Of a DNA stretch of 64,000 nucleotides, positions 28,126 to 36,574 are shown one piece after another. Below the pieces are notes generated by a model. The model searched no databases. It was not told where the DNA came from and saw nothing but the letters and a program-made list of their open reading frames with translations. This stretch comes from Rhizobium gallicum bv. gallicum R602sp (GTDB lineage: Bacteria; Pseudomonadota; Alphaproteobacteria; Rhizobiales; Rhizobiaceae), in the NCBI RefSeq assembly GCF_000816845.1, contig NZ_CP006877.1:2175501-2239500 (forward strand), written 5' to 3'. The position numbers and the translations under genes were made by a program. Positions within the stretch are counted from its first letter, which is position 1; each line of letters begins with the position of its first letter.

Positions 28126-30107
28126 TGATCGCGGTCGCGGATACCGGGCATAAAATGCGCCAACCAGGCTGGCCGTTCAGCGGCCGGCCGGTGCGGCTGG
28201 CAGTACTAGTGCTTTTGACGCTGATTTCCATTTCGCTGCTCTCGCGTCTGCCCGCCTGGTCGCTGCTGGAACTGCGGAGCTTCGACTATCTATCGACCGT
28301 CGACGACCCGCTGCCGCCTGCCGATGCGCCGGTGATCGTTGCGATCGACGAGCCGTCACTGGCGGAGATGAATGAGCAATGGCCCTGGCCGCGCAGCCTG
28401 CATGCCCGGCTGATCCGGCAGCTGCGCGCAGCGGGCGCCAAGGCGATCGGCCTCGATATCATTATGGCCGAACAGTCTTCGCGAGAGGACGATGCGGCAA
28501 TAACGGCGGCGGTCGGGCCGGACATTGTGCTTGCCGGTGACGAGACGCTAATCCAGACACCGCAGGCCGACCAGTTGATCCGCGCCACGCCTATGCCGCA
28601 ACTGACAGAAGCCGGCGCGAGAACCGGCATCGCCTCGATCGACCTCGGCGGCGACGGCGTCTTCCGCAACATCCCGTCCTATCAGGACGGCTTTGCCATA
28701 ACCCTTGCGCAGGTAGCCGGGAAGGCACCGGGGAGCCTGCCCGCCAACGCACTGATTCAGTCTTTCGGACCATCACGCAGTTATCCGACGGTTTCCTATT
28801 ATCAGGCGCTGGACCCAGAGAACTTTCTGCCGAAGGATTTCTTCAAGGACCGCGTGGTGTTCGTCGGACTCAGCCTGCAGAATGCGCCGGAAATCGAAAA
28901 AGGCGGTGCCGATGCTTTTGCAACCCCTTACACGGTCCATACGGGCAGACTGGTCGCCGGCGTCGAAATCCAGGCGACGATCTACGACAATATCGTGCAC
29001 CGCTATTCGATCGAGCTGGCGCGCCTTCCAGTGGTTGCCTTCGCCATCCTGATTGCCGCCATTCTCGCTGCTGCGACCGTCTGGAGATCCACGGGCTGGC
29101 CGACATTCGCCGCCACAGTTGTCTTCATCGGCGTGGCGGCGGCGCTGAGCTATGCCGGCATCCGCTTCGGCAATCTGTTCGTCTCACCGCTGGGGCCGGT
29201 TGTGGCTTATGTGTCCGTCGCCTTCGGCCAGGCGGCATTCGATTTTGCCGAAGAGCGACGCAAGAAGAAGCAAGTCACCCTCGCCTTCTCGCAATACATA
29301 TCGCCCGATCTCGTCAAACGGCTTTCCGAGGATCCATCACAGCTGAAGCTCGGTGGCGAGCGGCGGACGCTCTCGGTCCTGTTTTCGGACGTGCGGGGCT
29401 TCACGACGATTGCCGAGACGCTGAAGGACGATCCGGAGCAGCTTACCAGCCTCATCAACCGCCTGCTGACACCGCTTTCCGATGTCGTGATGGATCACGC
29501 CGGGACGATCGACAAATATATGGGCGACTGCATCATGGCGTTCTGGAATGCACCGCTCGACGATGCGGATCATGCGCTAAATGCTGTTGCCGCCTCGCTC
29601 GCGATGCAGGAAGCGATCGCGAGCCTGAACAGGCAGCTCGAGAAAGAGGCCAGGATAAACGGAACGCCGCTGCATGCGCTGAAAATGGGCGTCGGCATCA
29701 ATACCGGCGAGTGCGTTGTGGGCAACATGGGCTCGAACAGGCGTTTCGACTATTCCTGTCTCGGGGACGCGGTCAATCTCGCCTCGCGCCTGGAGGGAGC
29801 CTCGAAGAATTATGGCGTCGCTCTGCTTCTCGGCGAGCAGACTGCGAAGCTTGTGGCGGGCACCTATACGGTCGCCGAGCTCGACCGTGTCCTCGTCAAA
29901 GGCAAGACGCTCCCCACCCCGGTTTTCACGGTGCTGCATCACGCGGATGCCGCGGCGCTGGCGGCGCACCAGACCTTCGTGGAAATGAAATATGCCTGCA
30001 AGCTTTCGCCGGACGATCCCGTATTCGAGACGCTGTCGCAGATGATCCCTGAACTTGCGGCCTATTATGCGATCATTCGCAGCGATGTCTCGGGCACGGA
30101 AGGATAA
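28125..30107 (+). CDS. CHASE2-domain class III nucleotide cyclase
   Basis: The 660-residue inner-membrane cyclase has an N-terminal helix at about 22-42, a periplasmic CHASE2 sensor at about 45-295 and three membrane helices at about 300-380. A cytoplasmic class III catalytic domain follows at about 415-590. Both metal Asp are present, in LFSDVRGFT and in DKYMGDCIMAFWN. The Lys before YMGD and the FDYSCLGDAVN segment fit adenine selection, and the transition-state Asn and Arg occur in AVNLASRLE. The catalytic machinery therefore looks complete and cAMP is the likeliest product. It overlaps the barrel gene by one base. CHASE2 faces the periplasm, where it could contact the FecR or TPR part of its partner. 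Confidence 0.93.
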   Translation: MIAVADTGHKMRQPGWPFSGRPVRLAVLVLLTLISISLLSRLPAWSLLELRSFDYLSTVDDPLPPADAPVIVAIDEPSLAEMNEQWPWPRSLHARLIRQLRAAGAKAIGLDIIMAEQSSREDDAAITAAVGPDIVLAGDETLIQTPQADQLIRATPMPQLTEAGARTGIASIDLGGDGVFRNIPSYQDGFAITLAQVAGKAPGSLPANALIQSFGPSRSYPTVSYYQALDPENFLPKDFFKDRVVFVGLSLQNAPEIEKGGADAFATPYTVHTGRLVAGVEIQATIYDNIVHRYSIELARLPVVAFAILIAAILAAATVWRSTGWPTFAATVVFIGVAAALSYAGIRFGNLFVSPLGPVVAYVSVAFGQAAFDFAEERRKKKQVTLAFSQYISPDLVKRLSEDPSQLKLGGERRTLSVLFSDVRGFTTIAETLKDDPEQLTSLINRLLTPLSDVVMDHAGTIDKYMGDCIMAFWNAPLDDADHALNAVAASLAMQEAIASLNRQLEKEARINGTPLHALKMGVGINTGECVVGNMGSNRRFDYSCLGDAVNLASRLEGASKNYGVALLLGEQTAKLVAGTYTVAELDRVLVKGKTLPTPVFTVLHHADAAALAAHQTFVEMKYACKLSPDDPVFETLSQMIPELAAYYAIIRSDVSGTEG

Positions 30108-30182
30108 TCGTCCCGTTGCGCTTTCCCCGCTTGCGATTTTACGTTTAAGATCGCCGGACTCGATAACAGCAAGAGCATCTCA

Positions 30183-30884
30183 ATGTCCGCAACAAGCCCC
30201 GCCACCGTTATCCCACTTCCGCAGCCAGTTCTGCTTCCCATCGAAGGCAGCAGTGACGTCTTTCCGGTGCGCCGCGTCTATTGCGTCGGGCGCAACTATG
30301 CGGACCACGCGATCGAGATGGGGCACGACCCGAGCCGCGAGCCGCCCTTCTTCTTCCAGAAGAACGCCGACAACCTGCTGCCTCCCGGCACGCCGTTTCC
30401 CTATCCGTCTCTTTCGAATGACGTGCATTACGAGGCAGAATGCGTGATTGCGCTGAAATCAGGCGGCGGGAACATTCCCCTCGGCAACGCGCTTGACTGC
30501 ATCTATGGCTACGCCGTCGGTATCGATTTCACGCGCCGCGATCTGCAGGCCGAGGCAAAGAAGCTCGGCCGTCCATGGGAAGTTGCGAAGGCATTCGAAT
30601 ATTCGGCACCGGTTTCGGCAATCGTGCCCGCAAGCCGCCTCGGCCATCCGGACGCGGGCCGCATCTGGCTCGACCACAACGGGAAGCGCGTTCAAGACGG
30701 TGATCTGAAGCAGATGATCTGGAAGATGTCGGAAATCATCGCTGAGCTCTCCAAGCTCTTCGTCCTGGCGCCGGGTGATGTCATCATGACCGGCACGCCG
30801 GCCGGTGTCGGCGCCGTCAAGAAAGGCGATCGCGTCGAATGCGGCATCGACGGTATCGCGACGCTTTCCGTAACCGTCGCCTGA
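30183..30884 (+). CDS. Fumarylacetoacetate hydrolase family protein
   Basis: The 233-residue protein has the FAH fold of the fumarylpyruvate/acylpyruvate hydrolase branch, which cleaves C-C bonds in 2,4-dioxo acids. It shows RRVYCVGRNYADHAIEMG, the metal-binding HYEAECVIAL, YGYAVGIDFTRRDLQ and the MTGTPAGVGAVKKGD C-terminal motif. The carbonic anhydrase gene follows by 10 bases, suggesting an operon. No aromatic degradation genes are nearby, so it may be a housekeeping oxaloacetate or acylpyruvate hydrolase. Confidence 0.9.
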   Translation: MSATSPATVIPLPQPVLLPIEGSSDVFPVRRVYCVGRNYADHAIEMGHDPSREPPFFFQKNADNLLPPGTPFPYPSLSNDVHYEAECVIALKSGGGNIPLGNALDCIYGYAVGIDFTRRDLQAEAKKLGRPWEVAKAFEYSAPVSAIVPASRLGHPDAGRIWLDHNGKRVQDGDLKQMIWKMSEIIAELSKLFVLAPGDVIMTGTPAGVGAVKKGDRVECGIDGIATLSVTVA

Positions 30885-30894
30885 GGAGATTGCC

Positions 30895-31425
30895 ATGCCC
30901 GTTTACGCGCTTGGAGGATTGTCGCCGAAACTTCCGCCGAGCGGGCTCTACTGGATTGCGCCGGACGCGCATGTAATCGGGCAGACGGAGCTTGGCGAAG
31001 GCGTCGGCATCTGGTTCGGCGCCGTGCTTCGCGGCGACAACGAGCCGGTCACCGTCGGCAACAACACCAATATCCAGGAAGGCGCGATGCTGCACACCGA
31101 TCCGGGCTTTCCGGTGACGATCGGCGAAGGCTGCACCATCGGTCATCACGCGATCGTCCACGGCTGCACGATCGGCAACAATTCGCTGATCGGTATGGGC
31201 GCAACCGTCTTGAACGGCGCCAAGATCGGCAACAACTGCCTTGTCGGCGCCAATGCCCTGGTGACGGAAGGCAAGGAATTTCCGGACGCTTCACTGATCG
31301 TCGGTTCGCCTGCCCGCGCCATACGGACGCTCGATGAAAAGGCGATCGATGGGATTAGGCGCTCGGCGGAAAAATATGTCGCCAACTGGCAGCGTTTCGC
31401 CCGCGACTTGAAGCGGATCGACTAA
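30895..31425 (+). CDS. Gamma-class carbonic anhydrase family protein
   Basis: The 176-residue left-handed beta-helix protein is built of hexapeptide repeats (GVGIWFGAVLRGDNEPVTVG and following). The three metal-binding histidines are present in MLHTD and GHHAIVHGC. GAGGAG lies before the ATG. It may hydrate CO2 or act as an acyl-transferase-like scaffold; the family name does not guarantee activity. It lies downstream of the FAH gene and converges on zur. Confidence 0.9.
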   Translation: MPVYALGGLSPKLPPSGLYWIAPDAHVIGQTELGEGVGIWFGAVLRGDNEPVTVGNNTNIQEGAMLHTDPGFPVTIGEGCTIGHHAIVHGCTIGNNSLIGMGATVLNGAKIGNNCLVGANALVTEGKEFPDASLIVGSPARAIRTLDEKAIDGIRRSAEKYVANWQRFARDLKRID

Positions 31426-31440
31426 CGCCCCGCAATTGCG

Positions 31441-31839
31441 CTAGGCGGCGCAGGTCTCGCAAAGACCGCGGATTTCGATCGTCGTCTTCTCCGCCTTGAA
31501 TTTCTTGCCGCGCGTCCAGTCCCTCAGCCGGTGATCGACCTCGTGATCGTGGAACTCCATGACATGGCCGCAGCTTTCGCAAATCGCGAAGGCAACGGTG
31601 CCGTGGCTGTGGCAATCCTCGTTCGGATGGGCGCACACGACGAAGGAATTGATACTCTCCAGCCGATGCACGACGCCATATTCGAGCAGCTTCTCCAACG
31701 CACGGTAGACCTGCAGCGGCGCGCGGAACCCGTGGTCGCGCAGCTTGTCGAGGATCGTATAGGCGCTGAGCGGGCCGTCGGCCTTTTCCAGCACGTCGAA
31801 GACCAGCGCCTGGTTCTTGGTCAGTTGCGGTGCGTTCAT
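31441..31839 (-). CDS. zur: Zinc uptake regulator, Fur family
   Basis: The 132-residue Fur-family repressor has an N-terminal winged helix (LTKNQALVFDVLEKADGPLS, with APLQVYRALEKLLEYGVVHR as recognition and wing) and a dimerisation domain with zinc sites. The structural zinc cysteines are in CESCGH and CETC, and the regulatory histidines include FHDHEVDH. The start overlaps the znuB stop by ATGA, making it the last gene of znuC-znuB-zur. With zinc bound it would repress this operon and znuA through the palindromes at 33544-33580. Confidence 0.93.
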   Translation of the reverse strand: MNAPQLTKNQALVFDVLEKADGPLSAYTILDKLRDHGFRAPLQVYRALEKLLEYGVVHRLESINSFVVCAHPNEDCHSHGTVAFAICESCGHVMEFHDHEVDHRLRDWTRGKKFKAEKTTIEIRGLCETCAA

Positions 31840-32648
31840 GAGCCTTGTCCTTGCGGTTCCTTGCGTCCCAGCCGCGGCAGCAGGCTGAGGAGGAAGAGAA
31901 TGAGTGCGGCAACCACGATCGAAGGGCCTGACGGCGTGTCGTAGGTGAGCGAGCCGAATAGGCCGCCGACGACGGCGGCAGCACCGATCAGCGATGCGAG
32001 AACGGCCATGACCTCCGGTGTCGACGAGAAGCGGCGGGCCGCGGCCGCCGGGATGATCAGAAGCGACGTGATCAGCATGATGCCGACGATCTTCATCGCG
32101 ATGGCGATGACGACCGCCATCAGGAGCATGAAAAAGAGTCGCGCCCGCTCAGGCTGCAGCCCCTCGGCCTCGGCAAGCTCGGGGTTGACGGTCGATGCCA
32201 ACAGCGGACGCCACAGCCAGGCGATCGCGGCGACGACAAAGAGGCCGCCACCCCAGATCAACGCGATGTCGGTTTTAGAGACGGCAAGGATATCGCCGAA
32301 AAGGAAGGCGATGAGGTCGATGCGTACCCAGCTCATGAAGGCGACCATGACGAGCCCGATCGCCAGCGTCGCGTGCGACAAGATGCCGAGCAGCGCATCG
32401 GCCGACAGCGCCTGCCGCTTTTGCAGGAAGAGCAGCAGGATCGAAACCGTCGCCGCAACGGCGAAGACGGCAAGCGTCAGGTTGAATTCAAAGAGCAGCG
32501 ACAGCGCGACGCCGAGCAGCGCGGAATGGGCGATCGTATCGCCGAAATAGGCCATGCGCCGCCAGATGATGAAGCAGCCAAGCGGCCCGGTGGTGAGCGC
32601 CAGACCGACACCGGCAAGGATCGCGCGGACGAAGAAATCGTCAAGCAT
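31836..32648 (-). CDS. znuB: Zinc ABC transporter permease
   Basis: The 270-residue ABC-3 family permease has about eight membrane helices and forms the inner-membrane channel for zinc with ZnuC and ZnuA. It begins MLDDFFVRAILAGVGLALTT and contains the family's IWRRMAYFGDTIAHSALLG motif. The start at 32648 has GGAG upstream; a start five codons earlier is also possible. It overlaps znuC upstream and zur downstream. Confidence 0.94.
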   Translation of the reverse strand: MLDDFFVRAILAGVGLALTTGPLGCFIIWRRMAYFGDTIAHSALLGVALSLLFEFNLTLAVFAVAATVSILLLFLQKRQALSADALLGILSHATLAIGLVMVAFMSWVRIDLIAFLFGDILAVSKTDIALIWGGGLFVVAAIAWLWRPLLASTVNPELAEAEGLQPERARLFFMLLMAVVIAIAMKIVGIMLITSLLIIPAAAARRFSSTPEVMAVLASLIGAAAVVGGLFGSLTYDTPSGPSIVVAALILFLLSLLPRLGRKEPQGQGS

Positions 32649-33507
32649 GGCGCTCTCCCGCATGATGGTGGTGGTCGTGATCCGAGCGGTCGTGATCGTG
32701 GTGATGGCCGTCGTCTGGATGACAATGGTCCGTCACCGAGCCATCCGAATGCAGCACCCGGCCGTCCGGCAGATGCGTGTGGTCGTGGTGGTGGCTGTAA
32801 ACGGCGAGCGTCTTTGCCGCGCGGCTTCCGAAGAGGCGCACATATTCCGGGCTCTGGCTGACCGTCTCCGGCGTGCCACGGCAGCAGACGTGGCCGTTGA
32901 GGCAGATCACCGTATCGGTCTCCGCCATGACGACATGGAGATCATGCGAGATCAAGAGGATGCCGCAGCCGGTAGAATTACGGATCTGCTTGATGAGATC
33001 GTAAAGCGCGATCTCGCCGGAGAAATCGACGCCCTGCACCGGTTCATCCAGCACGAGCAGATCGGGCTTGCGGGCAATGGCACGCGCAATCAGCGCCCGC
33101 TGGAACTCGCCGCCGGAGAGGTGCTGCACCTCGGCATTCGGCATATGAGCCATGCCGGCGGCCTCGAGCGCGGCCATTATCTCGCGTTCGGGAAGCGCAC
33201 CGGTCAACGTCATGAGGCGCCGGACGGTGAGCGGCAGCGTCCAGTCGATCGCAAGCTTTTGCGGCACGTAGCCGACCTTGAGGCCGCTTGCCCGCTCCAC
33301 CCTGCCCTCATCGGGCTTCAAAACGCCGATCGCCGCCTTGGCGCTTGTGGATTTTCCGGAGCCGTTCGGACCGATCAGGGTCACGATCTCGCCGCGTGAA
33401 ATCGAAAACTCCACGCCCCGGACAAGCCAGCGGCCATCCCGCCGGACACCCACATTGTGGAGAAAAACCAGCGGCTTCGAGGCAGGGTTTGCGGGAGATA
33501 ACATCAT
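32641..33507 (-). CDS. znuC: Zinc ABC transporter ATPase with His-rich tail
   Basis: The 288-residue ATP-binding subunit of the zinc importer has Walker A GPNGSGKST, signature LSGGEFQRALIARA, Walker B LLVLDEP and the switch His in LLISHD. After the ATPase core, about 50 C-terminal residues (from about 240) are exceptionally rich in His and Asp (HPDDGHHHDHDRSDHDHHHH). Such tails occur in zinc-handling proteins and could buffer or sense cytoplasmic zinc. The gene is divergent from znuA across a shared operator region. Confidence 0.95.
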   Translation of the reverse strand: MMLSPANPASKPLVFLHNVGVRRDGRWLVRGVEFSISRGEIVTLIGPNGSGKSTSAKAAIGVLKPDEGRVERASGLKVGYVPQKLAIDWTLPLTVRRLMTLTGALPEREIMAALEAAGMAHMPNAEVQHLSGGEFQRALIARAIARKPDLLVLDEPVQGVDFSGEIALYDLIKQIRNSTGCGILLISHDLHVVMAETDTVICLNGHVCCRGTPETVSQSPEYVRLFGSRAAKTLAVYSHHHDHTHLPDGRVLHSDGSVTDHCHPDDGHHHDHDRSDHDHHHHAGERHA

Positions 33508-33543
33508 TTTTCCGACAGTGCTGTTGCGTCATGCTATCGCACA

Positions 33544-33580
33544 CGTTATAGCATTACGCAATTGATGTAATAACATTACA
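33544..33580. promoter_or_regulatory. Tandem Zur operator-like palindromes
   Basis: TGTAATAACATTACA at 33566-33580 is a perfect 6-bp inverted repeat around AAC and resembles known alphaproteobacterial Zur boxes. CGTTATAGCATTACG at 33544-33558 is a weaker version. Their centres are 22 bases apart, about two helical turns. An additional exact inverted repeat, ATGCTAT at 33531-33537 and ATAGCAT at 33548-33554, overlaps the second. All lie between the divergent znuC and znuA starts. Confidence 0.75.
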
Positions 33581-33605
33581 CTTGCTATTCAAGCGGAGCG
33601 TGAAC

Positions 33606-34592
33606 ATGAAACTGGTTATGAGCCTTTCCCTTGCGATTCCGGCGATCCTGCTGGCCGGGGCATCCAAGGCGGCGGATGCGCCGGCAGTCGTTACTTCGAT
33701 CAAGCCGATCCATTCGCTGGTTTCGGCGATCATGCAGGGGGTCGGCACGCCGGAACTAATCGTCGATGGTGCTGCCTCCCCGCATACCTACAATCTCAAG
33801 CCGTCGGATGCGAGCGCACTGCAGAGCGCCAAGGTGATCTTCTGGGTAGGTCCCGGCCTCGAAGCATTCCTCGAAAAGCCGCTGGAATCGCTAGGCTCCG
33901 GCGCCAGCATTGCCGAGCTGGAGGATGCGCCGGGCCTTGTGAAGCTGAAGTTTCGCGAAGGCGGCGCCTTCGAAGCGCACGATGACGGCGACGAGGCGGA
34001 AGCCGGGCATGAGCACGAAGAGGCCGGGCACGATCATGACGCGCATGCAGAAGGCGATCACGGTCACGGCGAGTTCGACACGCATCTCTGGCTCGATCCG
34101 ATGAATGCCGAGGCCATGGCTGCGGAAATCACCACGACGCTGGTGGCCGCCGATCCCGCCAACGCGCTGACCTACCAGGCCAATGCCAAGGCGCTGGACG
34201 CAAAGATCGATGCGCTGGACAGGGAAATCACCGACATCGTCACCCCGGTAAAGGAAAAGCCTTTCATTGTCTTCCATGATGCCTACCAGTATTTCGAGCA
34301 CCGCTATGCCGTCCGCGTCGCTGGCTCCATCACGGTGAGCCCGGAAAACATGCCCGGTGCCGAGCGCGTTTCGGAGATTCACAAGAAGGTTGCCGACCTC
34401 GGCGCAACCTGCGTCTTCGCCGAACCGCAGTTCGAGCCGCGCCTGGTCAATGTCGTCATCGAAGGCACCGATGCGAAAGCCGGCGTACTCGACCCGGAGG
34501 CGGCAACGCTGGAGGCCGGTCCCGATCTCTATTTCACACTGATGCGCGGCATCGCCAACAGCATGAAGGATTGCCTTTCGCGCGAAAGCTGA
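33606..34592 (+). CDS. znuA: Periplasmic zinc-binding protein
   Basis: The 328-residue cluster A-I substrate-binding protein delivers zinc to ZnuBC. A signal peptide (MKLVMSLSLAIPAILLAGAS) precedes VVTSIKPIHSLVSAIM. The ligand histidines are expected in ASPHTYNLKPSD, in DTHLWLDPMNAEAMA and in FHDAYQYFEHRY. Between about residues 125 and 158 lies the characteristic His/Asp/Glu-rich loop (HEHEEAGHDHDAHAEGDHGH). GGAG stands 7 bases before the ATG at 33606. It is divergent from znuCB-zur with Zur boxes between. Confidence 0.95.
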   Translation: MKLVMSLSLAIPAILLAGASKAADAPAVVTSIKPIHSLVSAIMQGVGTPELIVDGAASPHTYNLKPSDASALQSAKVIFWVGPGLEAFLEKPLESLGSGASIAELEDAPGLVKLKFREGGAFEAHDDGDEAEAGHEHEEAGHDHDAHAEGDHGHGEFDTHLWLDPMNAEAMAAEITTTLVAADPANALTYQANAKALDAKIDALDREITDIVTPVKEKPFIVFHDAYQYFEHRYAVRVAGSITVSPENMPGAERVSEIHKKVADLGATCVFAEPQFEPRLVNVVIEGTDAKAGVLDPEAATLEAGPDLYFTLMRGIANSMKDCLSRES

Positions 34593-34653
34593 GCGGGAAA
34601 GGGAAATGGCGGCATCTCCCGGCCCCCCTCGCAAGCTCGGAACTGCGCGCAGC

Positions 34654-34755
34654 ATGACGGCGATCGCGATCAGGCCGTTTTGCTGTATCTGCGAGGGATG
34701 TGAACCGCTGCCGCGCATCGAGGGACTGAGCGAGCCCGCCGAGAATGAGGCCTGA
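34654..34755 (+). CDS. Small Cys-rich open frame, doubtful
   Basis: A 33-codon frame encodes MTAIAIRPFCCICEGCEPLP followed by an acidic end. Four cysteines form a CCxCxxC cluster that could bind metal. There is no strong ribosome binding site and no known family, so it may be chance or a fragment. It lies between znuA and the soluble cyclase gene. Confidence 0.2.
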   Translation: MTAIAIRPFCCICEGCEPLPRIEGLSEPAENEA

Positions 34756-34825
34756 GTCCCGCGGTGGCTGGCCAAGGCCCGGCCCTAAATGTGCGGTTTT
34801 CAAGCGACCTGGCATTCAACGGTGC

Positions 34826-35563
34826 TCAGATCGAGTAAAGCTCAATCGGCTTCTCAAAGCCCTTCAGGCGGTATGCCCGACCTTTGCTGTTGGCCGTTTG
34901 GCTCTGCGCCCGCTCGCAAACGGCCTTGGTGACGAGAATCCGCCCTGCATCAGCAACTGACTGCGCGCGAGCGGCAGTATTCACAACCGTTCCAATCGCA
35001 GTCAGGTCGCGATGCGATCGGCCGAACTCTCCGAAGCTGGCCTCGCCAGTGTCGATGCCGATACCAATGCCGAGTTCACTTCCGTCCAGCCCGGCACCTT
35101 CAGCCATGTGACGTTCACGACGCAACCGGCAGCGGTGCTGAATCTCCCGCGCAGCCAGCACAGCACGTTCGGCGTGGTCCTGGTGGTGGATCGGAAAGTT
35201 GAAAATTGCCATGATGGCGTCCCCGACCGTCTTGTTGAGAAGGCCGTCGTATTCCCAAATGGCTGCGGCACATTCATCGTAAAAATCATCGAGCAGCGAC
35301 GAGACAGTATCTGCCGGAAGCGACTGCGAAAGCGTCGTATAGCCCCTCAGATCCGCAAAAAGCACGGATACATCAACAGTGATCTTGCGGGCTTTCATCA
35401 CGCGTGTGAACATGAGTTCGCAAATCGTGCAGGTGTTCGGATTCATCCGGCTCGGGCGGATGCCGAAGGCGCGGAAGGGAATGGAAGCCGGTCCGCGCAG
35501 AGGCACCGGGAGGCGCATCTGCTGCCAGCAGCCCTTGCAAATCCTGGATTGAGAATACGACAT
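34826..35563 (-). CDS. Class III nucleotide cyclase with N-terminal Cys motif
   Basis: The 245-residue soluble protein has a class III cyclase domain at about residues 55-230. The first metal Asp is in VLFADLRGYTTLS, the second in KTVGDAIMAIFNFP. The later part has LTAIGTVVNTAARAQS, where Asn and Arg fit transition-state residues. The N-terminal 45 residues contain CKGCW and, about 33 residues on, CTICE, a four-cysteine set likely to bind zinc or an iron-sulfur cluster. The start at 35563 was chosen because the Cys motif begins nearby; the frame is open to 35680. The nucleotide specificity is not evident, because Lys is replaced by Thr before VGD. Confidence 0.85.
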   Translation of the reverse strand: MSYSQSRICKGCWQQMRLPVPLRGPASIPFRAFGIRPSRMNPNTCTICELMFTRVMKARKITVDVSVLFADLRGYTTLSQSLPADTVSSLLDDFYDECAAAIWEYDGLLNKTVGDAIMAIFNFPIHHQDHAERAVLAAREIQHRCRLRRERHMAEGAGLDGSELGIGIGIDTGEASFGEFGRSHRDLTAIGTVVNTAARAQSVADAGRILVTKAVCERAQSQTANSKGRAYRLKGFEKPIELYSI

Positions 35564-35808
35564 CTTGCCGCCGCCCTGTTTGCGTGTCGTTTCGCCGATT
35601 TTCGCACATCCGGGCCAGAAAATCCTCAAAAAAGCCGGCAGGTGCTTTGCAACCGGGACCGCGTCATCAAAAACGCCCATTCGGCGATTTGCGACAATAA
35701 AAACTGGAGCGAAAGAAATTCAACGATGAAGCGACGATCGCAGACATGGAGTGTCGGAACCTGGTTTGGCCACCCGTCTTCAGGACAGACGTGCTATGGA
35801 GAACAGCG

Positions 35809-36459
35809 ATGACTATCACTATTACCGCCTTTGAACGGTCGCCCGATGGCGGCAAAGGTCTGGCCCGGGACATGCGCGTTCGCTGGGCGTTCGAAGAGGT
35901 TGGCGAGCCTTACGAAGTTCGTCTTCTTTCGTTTAAAGCGATGAAGGAACCCGCGCATCTCGCGCTTCATCCATTTGGGCAGATTCCGACCTATGAAGAA
36001 GGCGATCTCGCCCTGTTCGAGTCGGGGGCGATCGTGTTCCATATCGCGGAGCGCCATGCGGGCTTGCTGCCAGACGATGCGAATGCCCGGGCGCGCGCGA
36101 TCACATGGATGTTTGCCGCGCTCAACACGATGGAGCCGACGATCGTCGATCGCGAAGTCGCCAGGCTCCTGGAGGGTCACGAGACTTGGTACGAGCAGCG
36201 TCTGTCAGTCGTCGAGGAACGCATCCGCAAGCGGCTGAGCGAACTTTCCGATCGCCTTGGCGATGCCGACTGGCTAGACGGTGAGTTCAGCGCCGGTGAC
36301 CTTCTGATGGTGTCGGTGCTGCTCAGGTTGAATGGATCGGGCATACTGGACGAATATCCGAACCTCTCCGCCTATGTCGCCCGCGGTGAAGCGCGGCCCG
36401 CATACAAGCGTGCTTTCGACGCTCAGTTGGCGGTTTTCATCGCCGCATCGACGGGCTGA
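35809..36459 (+). CDS. Glutathione S-transferase family protein
   Basis: The 216-residue GST has a thioredoxin-like N-terminal domain and an all-helical C-terminal domain. Visible parts are RDMRVRWAFEEVGEPYEVRL, the cis-Pro loop in FGQIPTYEEGDLALFESGAI with the glutathione-binding ES pair, and the FSAGDLLMVSVLLRL N-capping motif. GGAG stands 8 bases before the ATG at 35809. The substrate is unknown. Confidence 0.92.
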   Translation: MTITITAFERSPDGGKGLARDMRVRWAFEEVGEPYEVRLLSFKAMKEPAHLALHPFGQIPTYEEGDLALFESGAIVFHIAERHAGLLPDDANARARAITWMFAALNTMEPTIVDREVARLLEGHETWYEQRLSVVEERIRKRLSELSDRLGDADWLDGEFSAGDLLMVSVLLRLNGSGILDEYPNLSAYVARGEARPAYKRAFDAQLAVFIAASTG

Positions 36460-36468
36460 AAAAGCCCG
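36452..36468 (+). terminator. Hairpin at end of GST gene
   Basis: CGGGCT and AGCCCG pair around a GAAAA loop, overlapping the stop codon of the GST gene. The following bases are CTCTCTC rather than a T run, so termination strength is uncertain. Confidence 0.5.
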
Positions 36469-36574
36469 CTCTCTCGCCGGCTCGAAGCGGTCATGGGAGT
36501 CTTTTACTCAATTGTGGATCCTGACCCCGGAATCGCGCGACGGAGCGGTGTCGTGATCGGGTAGTGAGCGGACT

